Positions 16,543-25,444 of a stretch of 64,000 nucleotides of DNA are shown here, in pieces (position 1 is the first letter of the stretch; each line of letters starts with the position of its first letter). Source of the DNA: Avimonas intestinalis (GTDB lineage: Bacteria > Bacillota > Clostridia > Oscillospirales > Acutalibacteraceae); contig CAJFID010000008.1 of NCBI GenBank assembly GCA_904380375.1, forward strand, positions 1 through 64,000, given 5' to 3'. The notes beneath the pieces were generated by a model. It worked only from the letters and a program-made list of their open reading frames with translations, was not told where the DNA came from and searched no databases. The position numbers were made by a program, and so were the translations under genes.

Positions 16543-16664
16543 TATCCATGTTGACGGAATACGGACATGAGGTGGGGTTCCGCACATCGGCGGCGGGGGT
16601 GGAATACGTCTCTCGCCGGCGTGCGGCTTTGTGCATTCCCCTACGGGCCGGCAAGGGCGCAGAA

Positions 16665-16732
16665 GCCAACCAGCCCCAGCCCGCCCGGCCCGCGGGCCGG
16701 GAAGGCAAGCATACCGCTCACGTCAAGGCGCG
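16665..16732 (+). repeat. 68-bp direct repeat, copy 2
   Basis: Identical to 16111-16178. Its last ten bases run into the 3' end of the histidine-kinase gene (stop at 16723), so the kinase's final codons are made from repeat sequence. Confidence 0.9.
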
Positions 16733-18807
16733 TCTTGCCCTCCGCAGGAGTGCTCTCCGCTAGGAGCGATTTCCGACGGAGAGGGGGATTCCGGCGGCTT
16801 TTTCCGCAGCTTGCGGCGGAGCGGGCCGCCGGTCTTGGATGGCGCCGGCTCGCCGGCAGGCCCGTTTGCCTGTCCGTCCCCCTCCGCTGTGCCAGGGGAT
16901 GGCTCCTGACGGGAGGCGTCCGGCGCCCCGTCGGGTGGTACGGGCGGCGCGGGCGGGTCAACCAGCCGCAGCCCGAGCACCACCTTGAACAGGTCCCCGT
17001 CAATCTGGATGTTCATCGTCCCATGCTGCAGCTCCATCAGGCTGCGGGCGATCGAAAGCCCCAGGCCGCTGCCCTCGGTGTTGCGGGAGGCATCCCCCCG
17101 CACGAAGCGCTCCATCAGCTCCTCCGACGGGATGTTGAGCGCGTCGCGGGAGATGTTTTTGACTGAGAGGAGCACGTCCCGGCCGATTACGGTCAGGTCA
17201 ACGTAGACCCGTGTGCCGTCCAGCGCGTATTTCGCCGTATTGCTGAATAGGTTGTCGAGCACCCGCCACATATGCCGTCCGTCCGCATAGACGAAGACCG
17301 GCGCGTCCGGCAGGCTGCTGACCAGCTGGATCCCGCGTTCCTCCAGCCGGGATTCGAATTCCCCGCCGGCCTGCTTGACCAGCTCGCCGAGGTTGATGAC
17401 CTCCATATTGACCGCGATGTTGCCGCTCGTGACCTTGGATGCGTCGACCAGGTCGGCCATCAGCTGCCCCAGGCGACGGGATTTGCGGTCAAGGATGTCG
17501 ATGTACTCGAGCGCCTTGGGATCCTTGATATCGGTGGTGTGAAGCAGCCCCACATAGCTGATGATCGACGTCAGCGGCGTTTTGATATCGTGGGAGACGT
17601 TGGTAATCAGCTCGGTTTTCATCCGCTCGCTCTGGGTGGCCTTTTCCACCGCCAGGGTCATGGCCTGGCCGGTGCTGTTGAGATTGTGGGCGATTCGGTG
17701 GAAGAAGGGCACCGTGTTTTCGTCAATCAGGTTCCCCAGCTCGCCGGCCGCCATGCGCTCGGTCGCCCGGCAGACCTGGTGGTACTGGATGAAGCCCAGG
17801 CAAACCAGGATAAACAGCGCGACGTTTGTCGTGATGAAGAAAAACACGGCGACGGGGTTGCCCGCCGTCATCCCAAGGATCAGCAGGAACTGCAGCAGCG
17901 CATAGGCGATCAGGAAGCCCAGGATGCGGGCCGTGAGCTTCAGATGCCGGAAGATCACCCGGAACAGGCGGACCAGCAGGCAGAGGAGCGAGGTCTTGAA
18001 CAGCATCCGCGCCTTGGCCCGGCGGACCAGGGAGAAAAAGAGGATCAGCGCGCCCGCCAGGCAGAGCAGGGCGATCAGCGCGATTTCGTAGGTATACATG
18101 TGGCCACCGAAAGCGCTGACCCCCCCGGCGACGAGCAGCACTATGCCCAGCAGGACGGCTTCCGTCCAGATCCGGTCGAACGGGTTGAGGGCGATCCCCT
18201 CCTGATCCCGCCGGTGGCCGGCCGCGGCGACCAGGAAGGCGAAAAGCGCAATCGAAAGCAGGACGCAGGAGCCCGCGCCGAACAGGACCAGCCGTCCCCA
18301 TTTCCGGGCCTCTGCAAACGCGGCGGCCCCCTCGCTGTACCGGTCGTTGACCGTGAGGCTGGTTTTCAGCCCGATCAGGACATAGTGGGTATCCGCCTGG
18401 ATCTGCTCAAAATCGCTGCCGGTCTGCTCCTTGACCGCGGCCACCGGGTCGCTGCCGGAGGTGTTGGTCAGCAGGGCGTTGCCCTCGGTATCGACCAGCG
18501 CCCAGGCGATGTTGGAGCCGGCGGGGGGGAAGAGGTAGCTGTGCAGGTATTCCGCCTGCCCCTCCTCTTCGGAGGTCAGCGTCCCCGCCCCGGCCTTGGC
18601 AAGCAGGCGGCCGTACTCTTGGATCTGCGCCACGTCGCTGTAGATGTTTTGGTAGTACGGGGAGGTGTCGGTGTACTGCTCGGCATAGGCCTCCCGTTCG
18701 ATATATAGGTACCAGGCCAGCGTACAGGTCAGCACGCTGCCGACGGCGAAAAGGATGAACAGCCCGAAGGCGAAGATTTTGGCAAACAGGTTGCTTTTCA
18801 GGCTCAT
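16723..18807 (-). CDS. Sensor histidine kinase
   Basis: The 694-aa protein has a membrane segment at 11-33, an extracytoplasmic domain (about 34-168), several further membrane segments (about 170-340) and a kinase core: H-box NVSHDIKTPLTS with His406, N-box NLFSNTAKYA near 519-528 and G-box GSGLGLS near 579-585. It autophosphorylates His406 and passes phosphate to the response regulator encoded just upstream (18848-19561; 41-base gap). The seven-odd membrane passes between sensor and kinase are more than usual. A Pro/Ser-rich tail of about 75 residues (617-694) follows the kinase domain and ends inside the 68-bp repeat. The signal is unknown. Confidence 0.93.
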   Translation of the reverse strand: MSLKSNLFAKIFAFGLFILFAVGSVLTCTLAWYLYIEREAYAEQYTDTSPYYQNIYSDVAQIQEYGRLLAKAGAGTLTSEEEGQAEYLHSYLFPPAGSNIAWALVDTEGNALLTNTSGSDPVAAVKEQTGSDFEQIQADTHYVLIGLKTSLTVNDRYSEGAAAFAEARKWGRLVLFGAGSCVLLSIALFAFLVAAAGHRRDQEGIALNPFDRIWTEAVLLGIVLLVAGGVSAFGGHMYTYEIALIALLCLAGALILFFSLVRRAKARMLFKTSLLCLLVRLFRVIFRHLKLTARILGFLIAYALLQFLLILGMTAGNPVAVFFFITTNVALFILVCLGFIQYHQVCRATERMAAGELGNLIDENTVPFFHRIAHNLNSTGQAMTLAVEKATQSERMKTELITNVSHDIKTPLTSIISYVGLLHTTDIKDPKALEYIDILDRKSRRLGQLMADLVDASKVTSGNIAVNMEVINLGELVKQAGGEFESRLEERGIQLVSSLPDAPVFVYADGRHMWRVLDNLFSNTAKYALDGTRVYVDLTVIGRDVLLSVKNISRDALNIPSEELMERFVRGDASRNTEGSGLGLSIARSLMELQHGTMNIQIDGDLFKVVLGLRLVDPPAPPVPPDGAPDASRQEPSPGTAEGDGQANGPAGEPAPSKTGGPLRRKLRKKPPESPSPSEIAPSGEHSCGGQDAP

Positions 18808-18847
18808 GCGGACTCCCCCCTTGCGCAGCGGTGCGGATTCACAGCGT

Positions 18848-19561
18848 TCACCCCAGCTTCTCCATCTTGTACCCGTGCCCCCAGATCACCTTGATATACC
18901 GGGGCTCCTTGGGGTTGATCTCAATCTTTTCCCGGATATGGCGGATGTGGACGGCGACGATGTTGTCCGCCCCGTAGGAGGGCTCGTTCCACACGCTTTC
19001 GTAAATCTGGGCGCTGGAAAACACCAGCCCCCGGTTTTCCATGAAGAATTTGACGATTTTGTATTCGACCGGGGTGAGGGAAACCTCCTGCCCGTCAACC
19101 GTCACCCGCTTGGCGCCGTCGTCCAGCTCCAGCCCGCCGTTGACCATGACCGCCGGGTTCTTGGCGGCCTCCGCCTCCGGCGTGCCGCCGAAGCTGGTGT
19201 ACCGGCGGAGCTGGGAGCGCACCCGGGCGATCAGTTCCATCGGGTTGAAGGGCTTGGTGATGTAATCGTCCGCCCCGATGTTCAGCCCCAGGATCTTGTC
19301 GTTGTCCTCGCTTTTGGCGGAGAGCATGATGATCGGGATGTTGCGCGTCTCCCGGATCTTCATGGTGGCGCGCACCCCGTCCAGCCGGGGCATCATGATG
19401 TCCATCAGGATGAGCTGGATGTCCTCGTTTTTCTGGATGGCGTCCAGTGCCTGGAAGCCGTCGTAGGCCTGGATGACGCGGTAGCCCTCCGCGGTCAGGT
19501 AGATATCAATGGCGGCGGCGATTTCCTTGTCGTCGTCGCATACCAGGATGGTCTGTGCCAT
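18848..19561 (-). CDS. OmpR/PhoB-family response regulator
   Basis: The 237-aa protein has a receiver domain with the acidic pair DDD, phospho-acceptor Asp in LILMDIMMP, the conserved Ser in LSAKS and Lys in YITKPFNP. The C-terminal winged helix has LTPVEYKIVKFFMENRGLVF and VAVHIRHIREKIE plus the wing GHGYKME, as in VanR and WalR relatives. The start at 19561 has GGGAGAAA 5 bases before it; a longer open frame upstream lacks a site. It is the first gene of a two-gene operon with the histidine kinase. Confidence 0.95.
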   Translation of the reverse strand: MAQTILVCDDDKEIAAAIDIYLTAEGYRVIQAYDGFQALDAIQKNEDIQLILMDIMMPRLDGVRATMKIRETRNIPIIMLSAKSEDNDKILGLNIGADDYITKPFNPMELIARVRSQLRRYTSFGGTPEAEAAKNPAVMVNGGLELDDGAKRVTVDGQEVSLTPVEYKIVKFFMENRGLVFSSAQIYESVWNEPSYGADNIVAVHIRHIREKIEINPKEPRYIKVIWGHGYKMEKLG

Positions 19562-19633
19562 GGCGTTTCTCCCTTTCTTGCAAGGCTGTCCCCGCCGGGG
19601 CGGGGCGCGCCCGACGGGCGTTATCTCCAGCAT

Positions 19634-19663
19634 AGCATATTTTGCGCGGGATTGCACCGGCAA
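19634..19663 (-). promoter_or_regulatory. Probable promoter of the two-component operon
   Basis: On the minus strand, TTGCCG (19658-19663) and TATGCT (19634-19639) are 18 bases apart; a repeated TATGCT follows 5 bases later. It is about 70 bases upstream of the response-regulator ATG. Confidence 0.5.
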
Positions 19664-19755
19664 TTCCCGGCTTTTGCCCGCTTTCTGAAGGATATCCTAC
19701 CACAGGATGTTGAAAACGGGGCAAACGAAACCTTAAGGATCGCTTAATCTACTTC

Positions 19756-20010
19756 CTATATCATATAGCAGATACGCTGGCAAAAGTGGCTTCCAGCGGG
19801 GCGAAGAGAGGGAACCCGGCAAGACAACCAATGACGGCAAAAGGCAAAAGCAGGCGGAACGGGAAGCAGAAAAGGGGAGGGGAAAAAGGGCGATAGGGGC
19901 GGCGAATGGCGGCGGAGGAAGACGCAAAAAGGGGGAACGGGAGAGCGGCGGAAGGGCAAGCAGGCCCGGAAGGTGGGCAAACAAAGCGGGAATTGGAAAT
20001 TCCGGAGGAA
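19756..20010. other. 13-bp palindrome and purine-rich tract before the hydrogenase promoter
   Basis: CTATAT-C-ATATAG (19756-19768) is a perfect dyad in an AT-rich pocket. From about 19795 to 20010 the plus strand is strongly purine-rich (words such as GGGGAGGGGAAAAAGGG) with no gene. A similar purine-rich tract lies at 59967-60140, also upstream of a plus-strand promoter. Confidence 0.5.
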
Positions 20011-20017
20011 TTATACA

Positions 20018-20046
20018 TTGACACAAAAATAACGAAGCGGTATACT
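20018..20046 (+). promoter_or_regulatory. Consensus promoter of the hydrogenase cluster
   Basis: TTGACA (20018-20023) and TATACT (20041-20046) are separated by 17 bases. It gives a leader of about 160 nt to the first gene at 20215. Confidence 0.85.
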
Positions 20047-20214
20047 GACTATGACTGTAGCCGCGCCCTCAAGCGGCGGGTGGACGCCGGGTCGGGCCCC
20101 GCCCGCTGAAGGAGGCAAGCGTCTGCACGGCGGCGCTTCCGCGGCCGTATTGGCCCGCAGCGGGAGGGCATGGGAAGCATTCGCAGCCATTAAAGGAATG
20201 GAAGGTGTTCAGCA

Positions 20215-20454
20215 ATGGATTTGTTGGTGTGTGTCGGCAGCTCCTGCCATCTGCAAAATTCCCGGGAGGTCATCAAGCGTTTAAAGGAATTGATTGAGGA
20301 ATACCATCTTGAAGACAGCGTCGAGCTTAAGGGCTCGTTCTGCATGGGCCACTGCGCGGACGCGGGCGTCTGCGTCAAGTACGCGGACGAGATCTACAGC
20401 GTCCGGCCCGAGACCGTGGAGGATTTTTTCAAAACCACCGTCGCCAAGGCGTAA
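20215..20454 (+). CDS. Thioredoxin-like [2Fe-2S] ferredoxin
   Basis: The 79-aa protein MDLLVCVGSSCHL... has the cysteine pattern of thioredoxin-fold [2Fe-2S] proteins such as the NuoE C-terminus: C6-x4-C11 and FCMGHC (C-x3-C). It ends with the usual VEDFFK helix. It would carry electrons to or from the sensory hydrogenase that follows 29 bases later. It is the first gene of the cluster, about 160 bases after a strong promoter. Small stand-alone proteins of this type commonly precede multi-domain [FeFe]-hydrogenases of Clostridia. Confidence 0.88.
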   Translation: MDLLVCVGSSCHLQNSREVIKRLKELIEEYHLEDSVELKGSFCMGHCADAGVCVKYADEIYSVRPETVEDFFKTTVAKA

Positions 20455-20483
20455 CCGCGGCGTGAGAAAAGGAGGCGGACGGC

Positions 20484-22235
20484 GTGGGCTACATACGGGT
20501 TAAGGAAGCCAACTGCAAAAACTGCTACAAATGTCTCAAGCACTGCGACGTGAAATCGATCAGCTACATCAACGACCGGGTCGAGGTGATCGCCGACCAG
20601 TGCATCCTTTGCGGCCACTGCGTCAACGTATGTCCGCAGAAGGCCAAGACCGTGGTCAACGACATCACCCGCATCCTCGACTGGCTGGCCGATCCGGCCG
20701 TCCGGGTGGTGGCGAGCCTGGCGCCCTCCTACGCGGGGCTGTACGGCGACGCCGCCAAAGGGGAGAGCCCGGCCAAGCTGCGCCAGGCGCTCCGCCGGCT
20801 TGGCTTTGACGCAGTAGAGGAAACCGCCGCCGGGGCCAACGAGGTCACGGCGGAGTATAAGCGGATCCTTGACGAGGGGAGCATGGACTGCGTCCTGACC
20901 ACCTGCTGCCCCACGGTCAACAGCCTGATTACCAAGTACTATCCTTCGCTGGTTCCGTATATGGTGCCGGTGGTGTCCCCTGTGCTGGCCCACGGGCGGA
21001 TGATCAAGGCGCGGGACGGGGCGGACACCCGTGTGGTGTTCGTCGGTCCCTGCCTGTCCAAGATCAAGGAGGTCGACGACCACCCGGAATCCGCGGACGG
21101 GGTCATCACCTTCCGGCAGCTCGACGACCTGCTGGCCGAGCGGGGGCTGGAGCCCGCGGGCTTACCGGCGCCGGAGGAGGGGGAGGAATGTCCCCCCGTC
21201 CTGCCCACCCCCTTCTCCCGGATCTACCCGGTGCCGGAGGGGATTGTGCGGGACGTGAAGCTCCACTCCCACAAGGGCTTCGGCAGCAGCGCCTACAACG
21301 GCTACCGCTTCCTGAGCGTCTGCGGCCTGGAAAACGTGATGGCCTTCCTTGATGAGCTGGAGGCGGGCGGCTGCGGGCGGCTGTTTGTGGAGCTTAACTC
21401 CTGCGAGGGCGGCTGCGTGGCCGGCCCCCTGATCCCGGAGGCGCGGCGGGCGGCCTTCCGCGCCCGGCTGTCGGTTGAGGAGTACGCCGCCGAGCAGTTT
21501 GAGATCATCAAGCGGACCGATTCCGACCTGTCCCTCGCCTTCGCGCCGGAGGCGCGCCGGGAGGATATGCCGGACGAGCGGACCATCCGCAAGATCCTGA
21601 CCGAGATCGGCAAGCCCACCCCGGACAAGGAGCTCAACTGCGGCTCCTGCGGGTACAACACCTGCCGGGACAAGGCCATCGCTGTCTACCGCGGCAAGGC
21701 GGAGCTGTATATGTGCCTGCCGCATATGATCGACCTTTCCCAATCCCTGAGCAACGTTACCCTGAGCGTGACACCCAACTATATCATCGCGGTCGACCGC
21801 GACCTGCGGATCGTGGAATTTAACCAGATGGCGCAGAAAAAGTTCGGCATCTCCCGCCAGGAGGCGCTCAAGGCCGACCTGTTTGAGTATATGGATCCGG
21901 AGGATTTCCAGGAGGTGCTCGACACCCACCGCAACATCGTCAATAAAAAGACCCATTTCGACTCCAAGGAGACGGTGGTTGAGGAAACCCTGATGTACGT
22001 CCCGGAGCAGGACATCGTCATCGGCTTTTTCAAGGACATCACCGACGAGGAGAAGCAGAAGGCGGCGGCCCAGCACGCCCGGCTCGAGGCGGCGGAGATG
22101 GCGCAGAAGGTCATTGACAAGCAGATGACCGTTGCGCAGGAGATCGCCAGCCTCCTGGGCGAAACGACCGCTGAAACCAAGGTGACCCTGGTCAACCTCA
22201 AAAAGCAGATGCTGAACGAAGGGGATCCGTCATGA
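20484..22235 (+). CDS. Sensory-type [FeFe]-hydrogenase with PAS domain (group C-like)
   Basis: The 583-aa protein starts at a GTG with AAAGGAGG before it. Domains: two [4Fe-4S] clusters (CKNCYKCLKHC at 11-21, CILCGHCVNVC at 40-50); an H-cluster domain with Cys141/142 (TTCCPT), Cys190 (VGPCLSK) and Cys307/311 (SCEGGC); a further [4Fe-4S] motif NCGSCGYNTC...C (386-411); and a PAS domain (about 430-545) ending in a helical tail. The altered H-cluster loops (TTCCP for TSCCP, GPC for MPC) and the PAS module fit the putative H2-sensing group C rather than a bulk catalytic enzyme. Its stop overlaps the start of a PP2C phosphatase by four bases, so H2 or redox state is probably reported through that phosphatase. 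Confidence 0.9.
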   Translation: MGYIRVKEANCKNCYKCLKHCDVKSISYINDRVEVIADQCILCGHCVNVCPQKAKTVVNDITRILDWLADPAVRVVASLAPSYAGLYGDAAKGESPAKLRQALRRLGFDAVEETAAGANEVTAEYKRILDEGSMDCVLTTCCPTVNSLITKYYPSLVPYMVPVVSPVLAHGRMIKARDGADTRVVFVGPCLSKIKEVDDHPESADGVITFRQLDDLLAERGLEPAGLPAPEEGEECPPVLPTPFSRIYPVPEGIVRDVKLHSHKGFGSSAYNGYRFLSVCGLENVMAFLDELEAGGCGRLFVELNSCEGGCVAGPLIPEARRAAFRARLSVEEYAAEQFEIIKRTDSDLSLAFAPEARREDMPDERTIRKILTEIGKPTPDKELNCGSCGYNTCRDKAIAVYRGKAELYMCLPHMIDLSQSLSNVTLSVTPNYIIAVDRDLRIVEFNQMAQKKFGISRQEALKADLFEYMDPEDFQEVLDTHRNIVNKKTHFDSKETVVEETLMYVPEQDIVIGFFKDITDEEKQKAAAQHARLEAAEMAQKVIDKQMTVAQEIASLLGETTAETKVTLVNLKKQMLNEGDPS

Positions 22236-23401
22236 GCGTGTATTACGACGTCACCTCAAAAAGCCTGAACAAGAAAAACGAGGAGCTCTGCGGGGATAAG
22301 GTGGAGGTCGTCAACGTCGAGGACGGGGTGATCGTCGTCCTGTCCGACGGGCTGGGAAGCGGCGTCAAGGCCAATATCCTTTCAACCCTGACCTCAAAAA
22401 TCATCGCCACCATGATGCGCTCCGGCGCGACGCTTGAGGACACGGTCGACACCATCATCCACACCCTGCCGGTGTGCAAGGTGCGGCATGTCGCTTACTC
22501 GACCTTTGCCATCCTCAAGCTGACCACCGACGGCAAGGCCTACCTTACCGAGTTCGACTGCCCCGGCTGCATCCATGTGCACGAGGGGGTGGCCTACCCG
22601 ATTGAATACACCGAGCGGGAGGTCGGCGGCAAGACCATCAAGGAGGCCGCGTTTGACGTCGAGGTGGGGGACGTCCTCGCCCTGACGAGCGACGGGGTGA
22701 TGTATGCCGGCATCGGCGCGGTGCTCAACCTGGGCTGGAACTGGGAGAGCGTGCGGGACTTCCTGGAGGAAAACTGGAAGCCCGATACCACCAGCGCCCG
22801 GATGACCTCCGCCCTGATCGGCGCGTGCGAGGACCTGTATATGCGCCAGCCGGGGGACGACACCACCGTCGCCACCATACGGGTGATCCCGCAGCAGGTG
22901 GTCAGCCTCTTCTCCGGCCCGCCCCGCTTCAAACAGGACGACGAGCGGGTGGTTACCGACTTTATGGAGCCGGAGGGGCTCAAGATCGTCTGCGGCGGGA
23001 GCAGCGCCAACCTCGTCGCCCGGGTGCTCGGGCGGGAGGTGACCACCGACCTCAATTACGACAGCGACCTGCCCCCCATCGCGCATATCCAGGGGATCGA
23101 CCTGGTGACCGAAGGGGTGCTGACCATCCGCCAGGTCAACGTCCTGGTCAAAAATTCGCTGGAAAACCCCGCCGACCCCGAAAACATCAAGGCGCTTGAC
23201 GCGGACAACGGGGCGGCGATGATCGCCCGCATCCTGATTGAGCATTGCACCCATTTGTATATGTTCATCGGCAAGGCGATCAACCCCGCCCACCAGAACC
23301 CCAACCTGCCGGTCGACCTGAGCATCAAGATCCGGTTGCTTGAGGAGCTGGCCGACACCCTGAAGGCGGCGGGCAAGATCGTCCGCATCCGGTATTATTA
23401 A
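22232..23401 (+). CDS. SpoIIE/PP2C-family protein serine phosphatase
   Basis: The 389-aa protein begins within the previous stop (ATGA). The phosphatase core shows CGDKVEVVN, VIVVLSDGLGSGVKAN (metal-binding Asp), VGDVLALTSDGVMYAG and QPGDDTTVATIRV (C-terminal metal Asp pair). A second region of about 150 residues (from about 245) has no recognised domain; it opens GLKIVCGGSSANLVARVLGR. It should remove phosphate from Ser/Thr of a partner, perhaps an anti-sigma or hydrogenase regulator. The tight coupling with the PAS-hydrogenase matches the known gene order of group C [FeFe]-hydrogenase loci with PP2C phosphatases. Confidence 0.88.
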   Translation: MSVYYDVTSKSLNKKNEELCGDKVEVVNVEDGVIVVLSDGLGSGVKANILSTLTSKIIATMMRSGATLEDTVDTIIHTLPVCKVRHVAYSTFAILKLTTDGKAYLTEFDCPGCIHVHEGVAYPIEYTEREVGGKTIKEAAFDVEVGDVLALTSDGVMYAGIGAVLNLGWNWESVRDFLEENWKPDTTSARMTSALIGACEDLYMRQPGDDTTVATIRVIPQQVVSLFSGPPRFKQDDERVVTDFMEPEGLKIVCGGSSANLVARVLGREVTTDLNYDSDLPPIAHIQGIDLVTEGVLTIRQVNVLVKNSLENPADPENIKALDADNGAAMIARILIEHCTHLYMFIGKAINPAHQNPNLPVDLSIKIRLLEELADTLKAAGKIVRIRYY

Positions 23402-23560
23402 CCCGCCATAGGCGGGGGCTGCCGCAGGCAGGCCCCGCAAGGCGGATCTTTCCCAATAAGGCAAACCGTTTCCTCCGGCTGCGGAGAGGCGGGCTGCCGC
23501 CCGCACTACAACAGGGCCTCCGCCGCTGGCCGGACGGAGGCCGGAAAGGCATGGACAGCT

Positions 23561-25018
23561 ATGGAAAACATCACCGATATTGTACAGATCAAGCACGAGG
23601 TGCTGCGGCTGACCGCCCGGCACGCCTTTGACGGCGATTTGTACGATTCCTATGACAAAATCCCCTACGAGATGATTGAGGGCATCAAGCCGCAGTTCCG
23701 CTGCTGCGTCTACCGGGAGCGGGAGATCGTCCGCCAGCGGGTGCGCATGGCCATGGGCAAGCTGCCCCTGGACGTGCTGTATACCGACGCGGACAGCGCG
23801 CAGGTGGTCCATGTGATCCCCTGCGCCTGCGAGGGCTGCCCGATCACCAAGATCACCGTCACCCAGAACTGCCAGAGCTGCCTTGCCAAAAAATGCGTCA
23901 AGGCCTGCCCCTTCGGCGCCATTACCAGCACGCCCCAGGGGGCGGTGATTGACCAGGCCAAATGCCGCAAATGCGGCAAATGCGTCGCAGCCTGCCCCTA
24001 CAACGCGATCGTTGAGATCGAGCGCCCCTGCATCAAGAGCTGCCCGGTCAAGGCCATCAACATGGACGAAAACGACATCGCGACCATCGACCCCAAGAAG
24101 TGCGTCAACTGCGGCGCCTGCGTGGTGGGCTGCCCGTTCGGCGCCATCTCCGACGTGTCGATGATGGTCAGCGTGATTGACGCCCTGCGGGACGGCGGCA
24201 AGGAGGTCGTCGCCATGATCGCCCCGTCAATCGAGGGCCAGTTCGGCGCGGCCACCCTGCCCCAGATTAAGCAGGCGATCCGCCGGCTCGGCTTTGACGA
24301 CGTGTACGAGGTCGCACTGGGCGCGGACATGGTCGCGTACAACGAGGCGGCGGAGCTTTCCGAGCATCGGGCCGCCGGGGAGCCGTTGACCTCCTCCTGC
24401 TGCCCGGCCTTCGTCAACCTGGTGCATAAGCATTTCCCGGCGCTGGAAAAATACGTGTCGACCACCGTCTCCCCCATGGTTGCGGTGGAGCGGTACATCC
24501 GCAGCATCCGCCCCGACGTGGTGGCGGTGTTCATCGGCCCCTGCATCGCCAAGAAAAACGAGGTCATGGGCAGCTATGTCGACGAGATCGACTACGCCCT
24601 CACCTTTGAGGAGCTGTACGCCATGCTCTGCGCCAAGGACATTGAGGTCGAGGAAGCGTCCCCGGCGCCTGAGGACGCCACCCGCTACGGCAAGGGCTTC
24701 GCGGTGTCGGGCGGCGTGACCGGCGCGGTCTCCGCCGTGCTGCGGGAGCGCGGGGAGGACGCCGGCGTCCGGACGCAGAAATGCAACGGCGCGGACGAGT
24801 GCCGCAAGGCGCTGATGCTGCTCAAAGCCGGCAAGCTGCCGGTTGATTTCCTTGAAGGGATGTTCTGCGTGGGCGGCTGCATGGGCGGCCCTGCCACCCT
24901 GGCCGAAATCCAGAAGTCGAAAAAGGTCTTTGATACCCGCCTTGACGGCGCGGACAACGTGACCCAGAATGTGGAGAGCAAGGGACTTGACAAGGCCAAC
25001 GTCCACCGGCATTCTTGA
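23561..25018 (+). CDS. [FeFe]-hydrogenase, group B-like
   Basis: The 485-aa protein has a Cys-rich N-terminal region (CACEGC; CQSCLAKKCVKAC; CRKCGKCVAAC; CIKSC; CVNCGACVVGC), enough for three or more [4Fe-4S] clusters, then the H-cluster domain with TSSCCPAF, FIGPCIAKKNE and MFCVGGCMGG. The loops fit group B [FeFe]-hydrogenases of Clostridia. It makes or uses H2 with ferredoxin-level electrons. It is the last gene of the cluster, 160 bases after the phosphatase; that gap holds a hairpin and no clear promoter. The start at 23561 has GGAAAGG about 12 bases upstream. Its stop codon lies inside a 17-bp tandem repeat. Confidence 0.9.
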   Translation: MENITDIVQIKHEVLRLTARHAFDGDLYDSYDKIPYEMIEGIKPQFRCCVYREREIVRQRVRMAMGKLPLDVLYTDADSAQVVHVIPCACEGCPITKITVTQNCQSCLAKKCVKACPFGAITSTPQGAVIDQAKCRKCGKCVAACPYNAIVEIERPCIKSCPVKAINMDENDIATIDPKKCVNCGACVVGCPFGAISDVSMMVSVIDALRDGGKEVVAMIAPSIEGQFGAATLPQIKQAIRRLGFDDVYEVALGADMVAYNEAAELSEHRAAGEPLTSSCCPAFVNLVHKHFPALEKYVSTTVSPMVAVERYIRSIRPDVVAVFIGPCIAKKNEVMGSYVDEIDYALTFEELYAMLCAKDIEVEEASPAPEDATRYGKGFAVSGGVTGAVSAVLRERGEDAGVRTQKCNGADECRKALMLLKAGKLPVDFLEGMFCVGGCMGGPATLAEIQKSKKVFDTRLDGADNVTQNVESKGLDKANVHRHS

Positions 25019-25057
25019 CGGTGCGGCATTCTTGACGGTGCGGCATTCCTGACGGCG
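25007..25057 (+). repeat. 17-bp tandem repeat spanning the hydrogenase stop codon
   Basis: Units at 25007-25023 and 25024-25040 are identical (CGGCATTCTTGACGGTG); the third, 25041-25057, differs at two bases, and a decayed fourth follows. Each unit carries the codons that end the hydrogenase (CATTCTTGA), so the duplication copies the stop region. Confidence 0.9.
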
Positions 25058-25249
25058 CGTCGTTCCCGGCGCAGCGGCAGGCATAGCCATAAAGCAGCGG
25101 TAAGGATGCGGCAGCGTTGGCGCTTCCTCCGCCGGCGGCGTGGTCTGCATGGCAAACGACGGCGCGCCGCGGAGGGCCGTTCCCTGTCCCGGATTCTTGC
25201 TGACGGAACAACATCCCCGGCCGCTTCGGCGCGGCCGGACTATAGGAAG

Positions 25250-25277
25250 GGCCCGGAGGCAGGCGCGCCTCCGGGCC
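25250..25277 (+). terminator. Likely terminator after the hydrogenase cluster
   Basis: An 11-bp stem (25250-25260 with 25267-25277), loop AGGCGC, is followed by the weak run TTGCTGTT. It lies 230 bases after the hydrogenase stop codon; the rest of 25058-25444 shows no gene. Confidence 0.5.
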
Positions 25278-25444
25278 TTGCTGTTCCGGACACCGGGACA
25301 AGAGGCGGTGAAAGCGGCAGGCAGGAAGCAAGCCGCAGAAAAGCGAATGCCCTCCAATGGCAGCCGATTGATGGCAGGCAGTGGATACCGGCCTAGCTGT
25401 GCCGATAGCGAGTAGGCCAAGCGAACAAGGAAAGGGGAGTGGCG

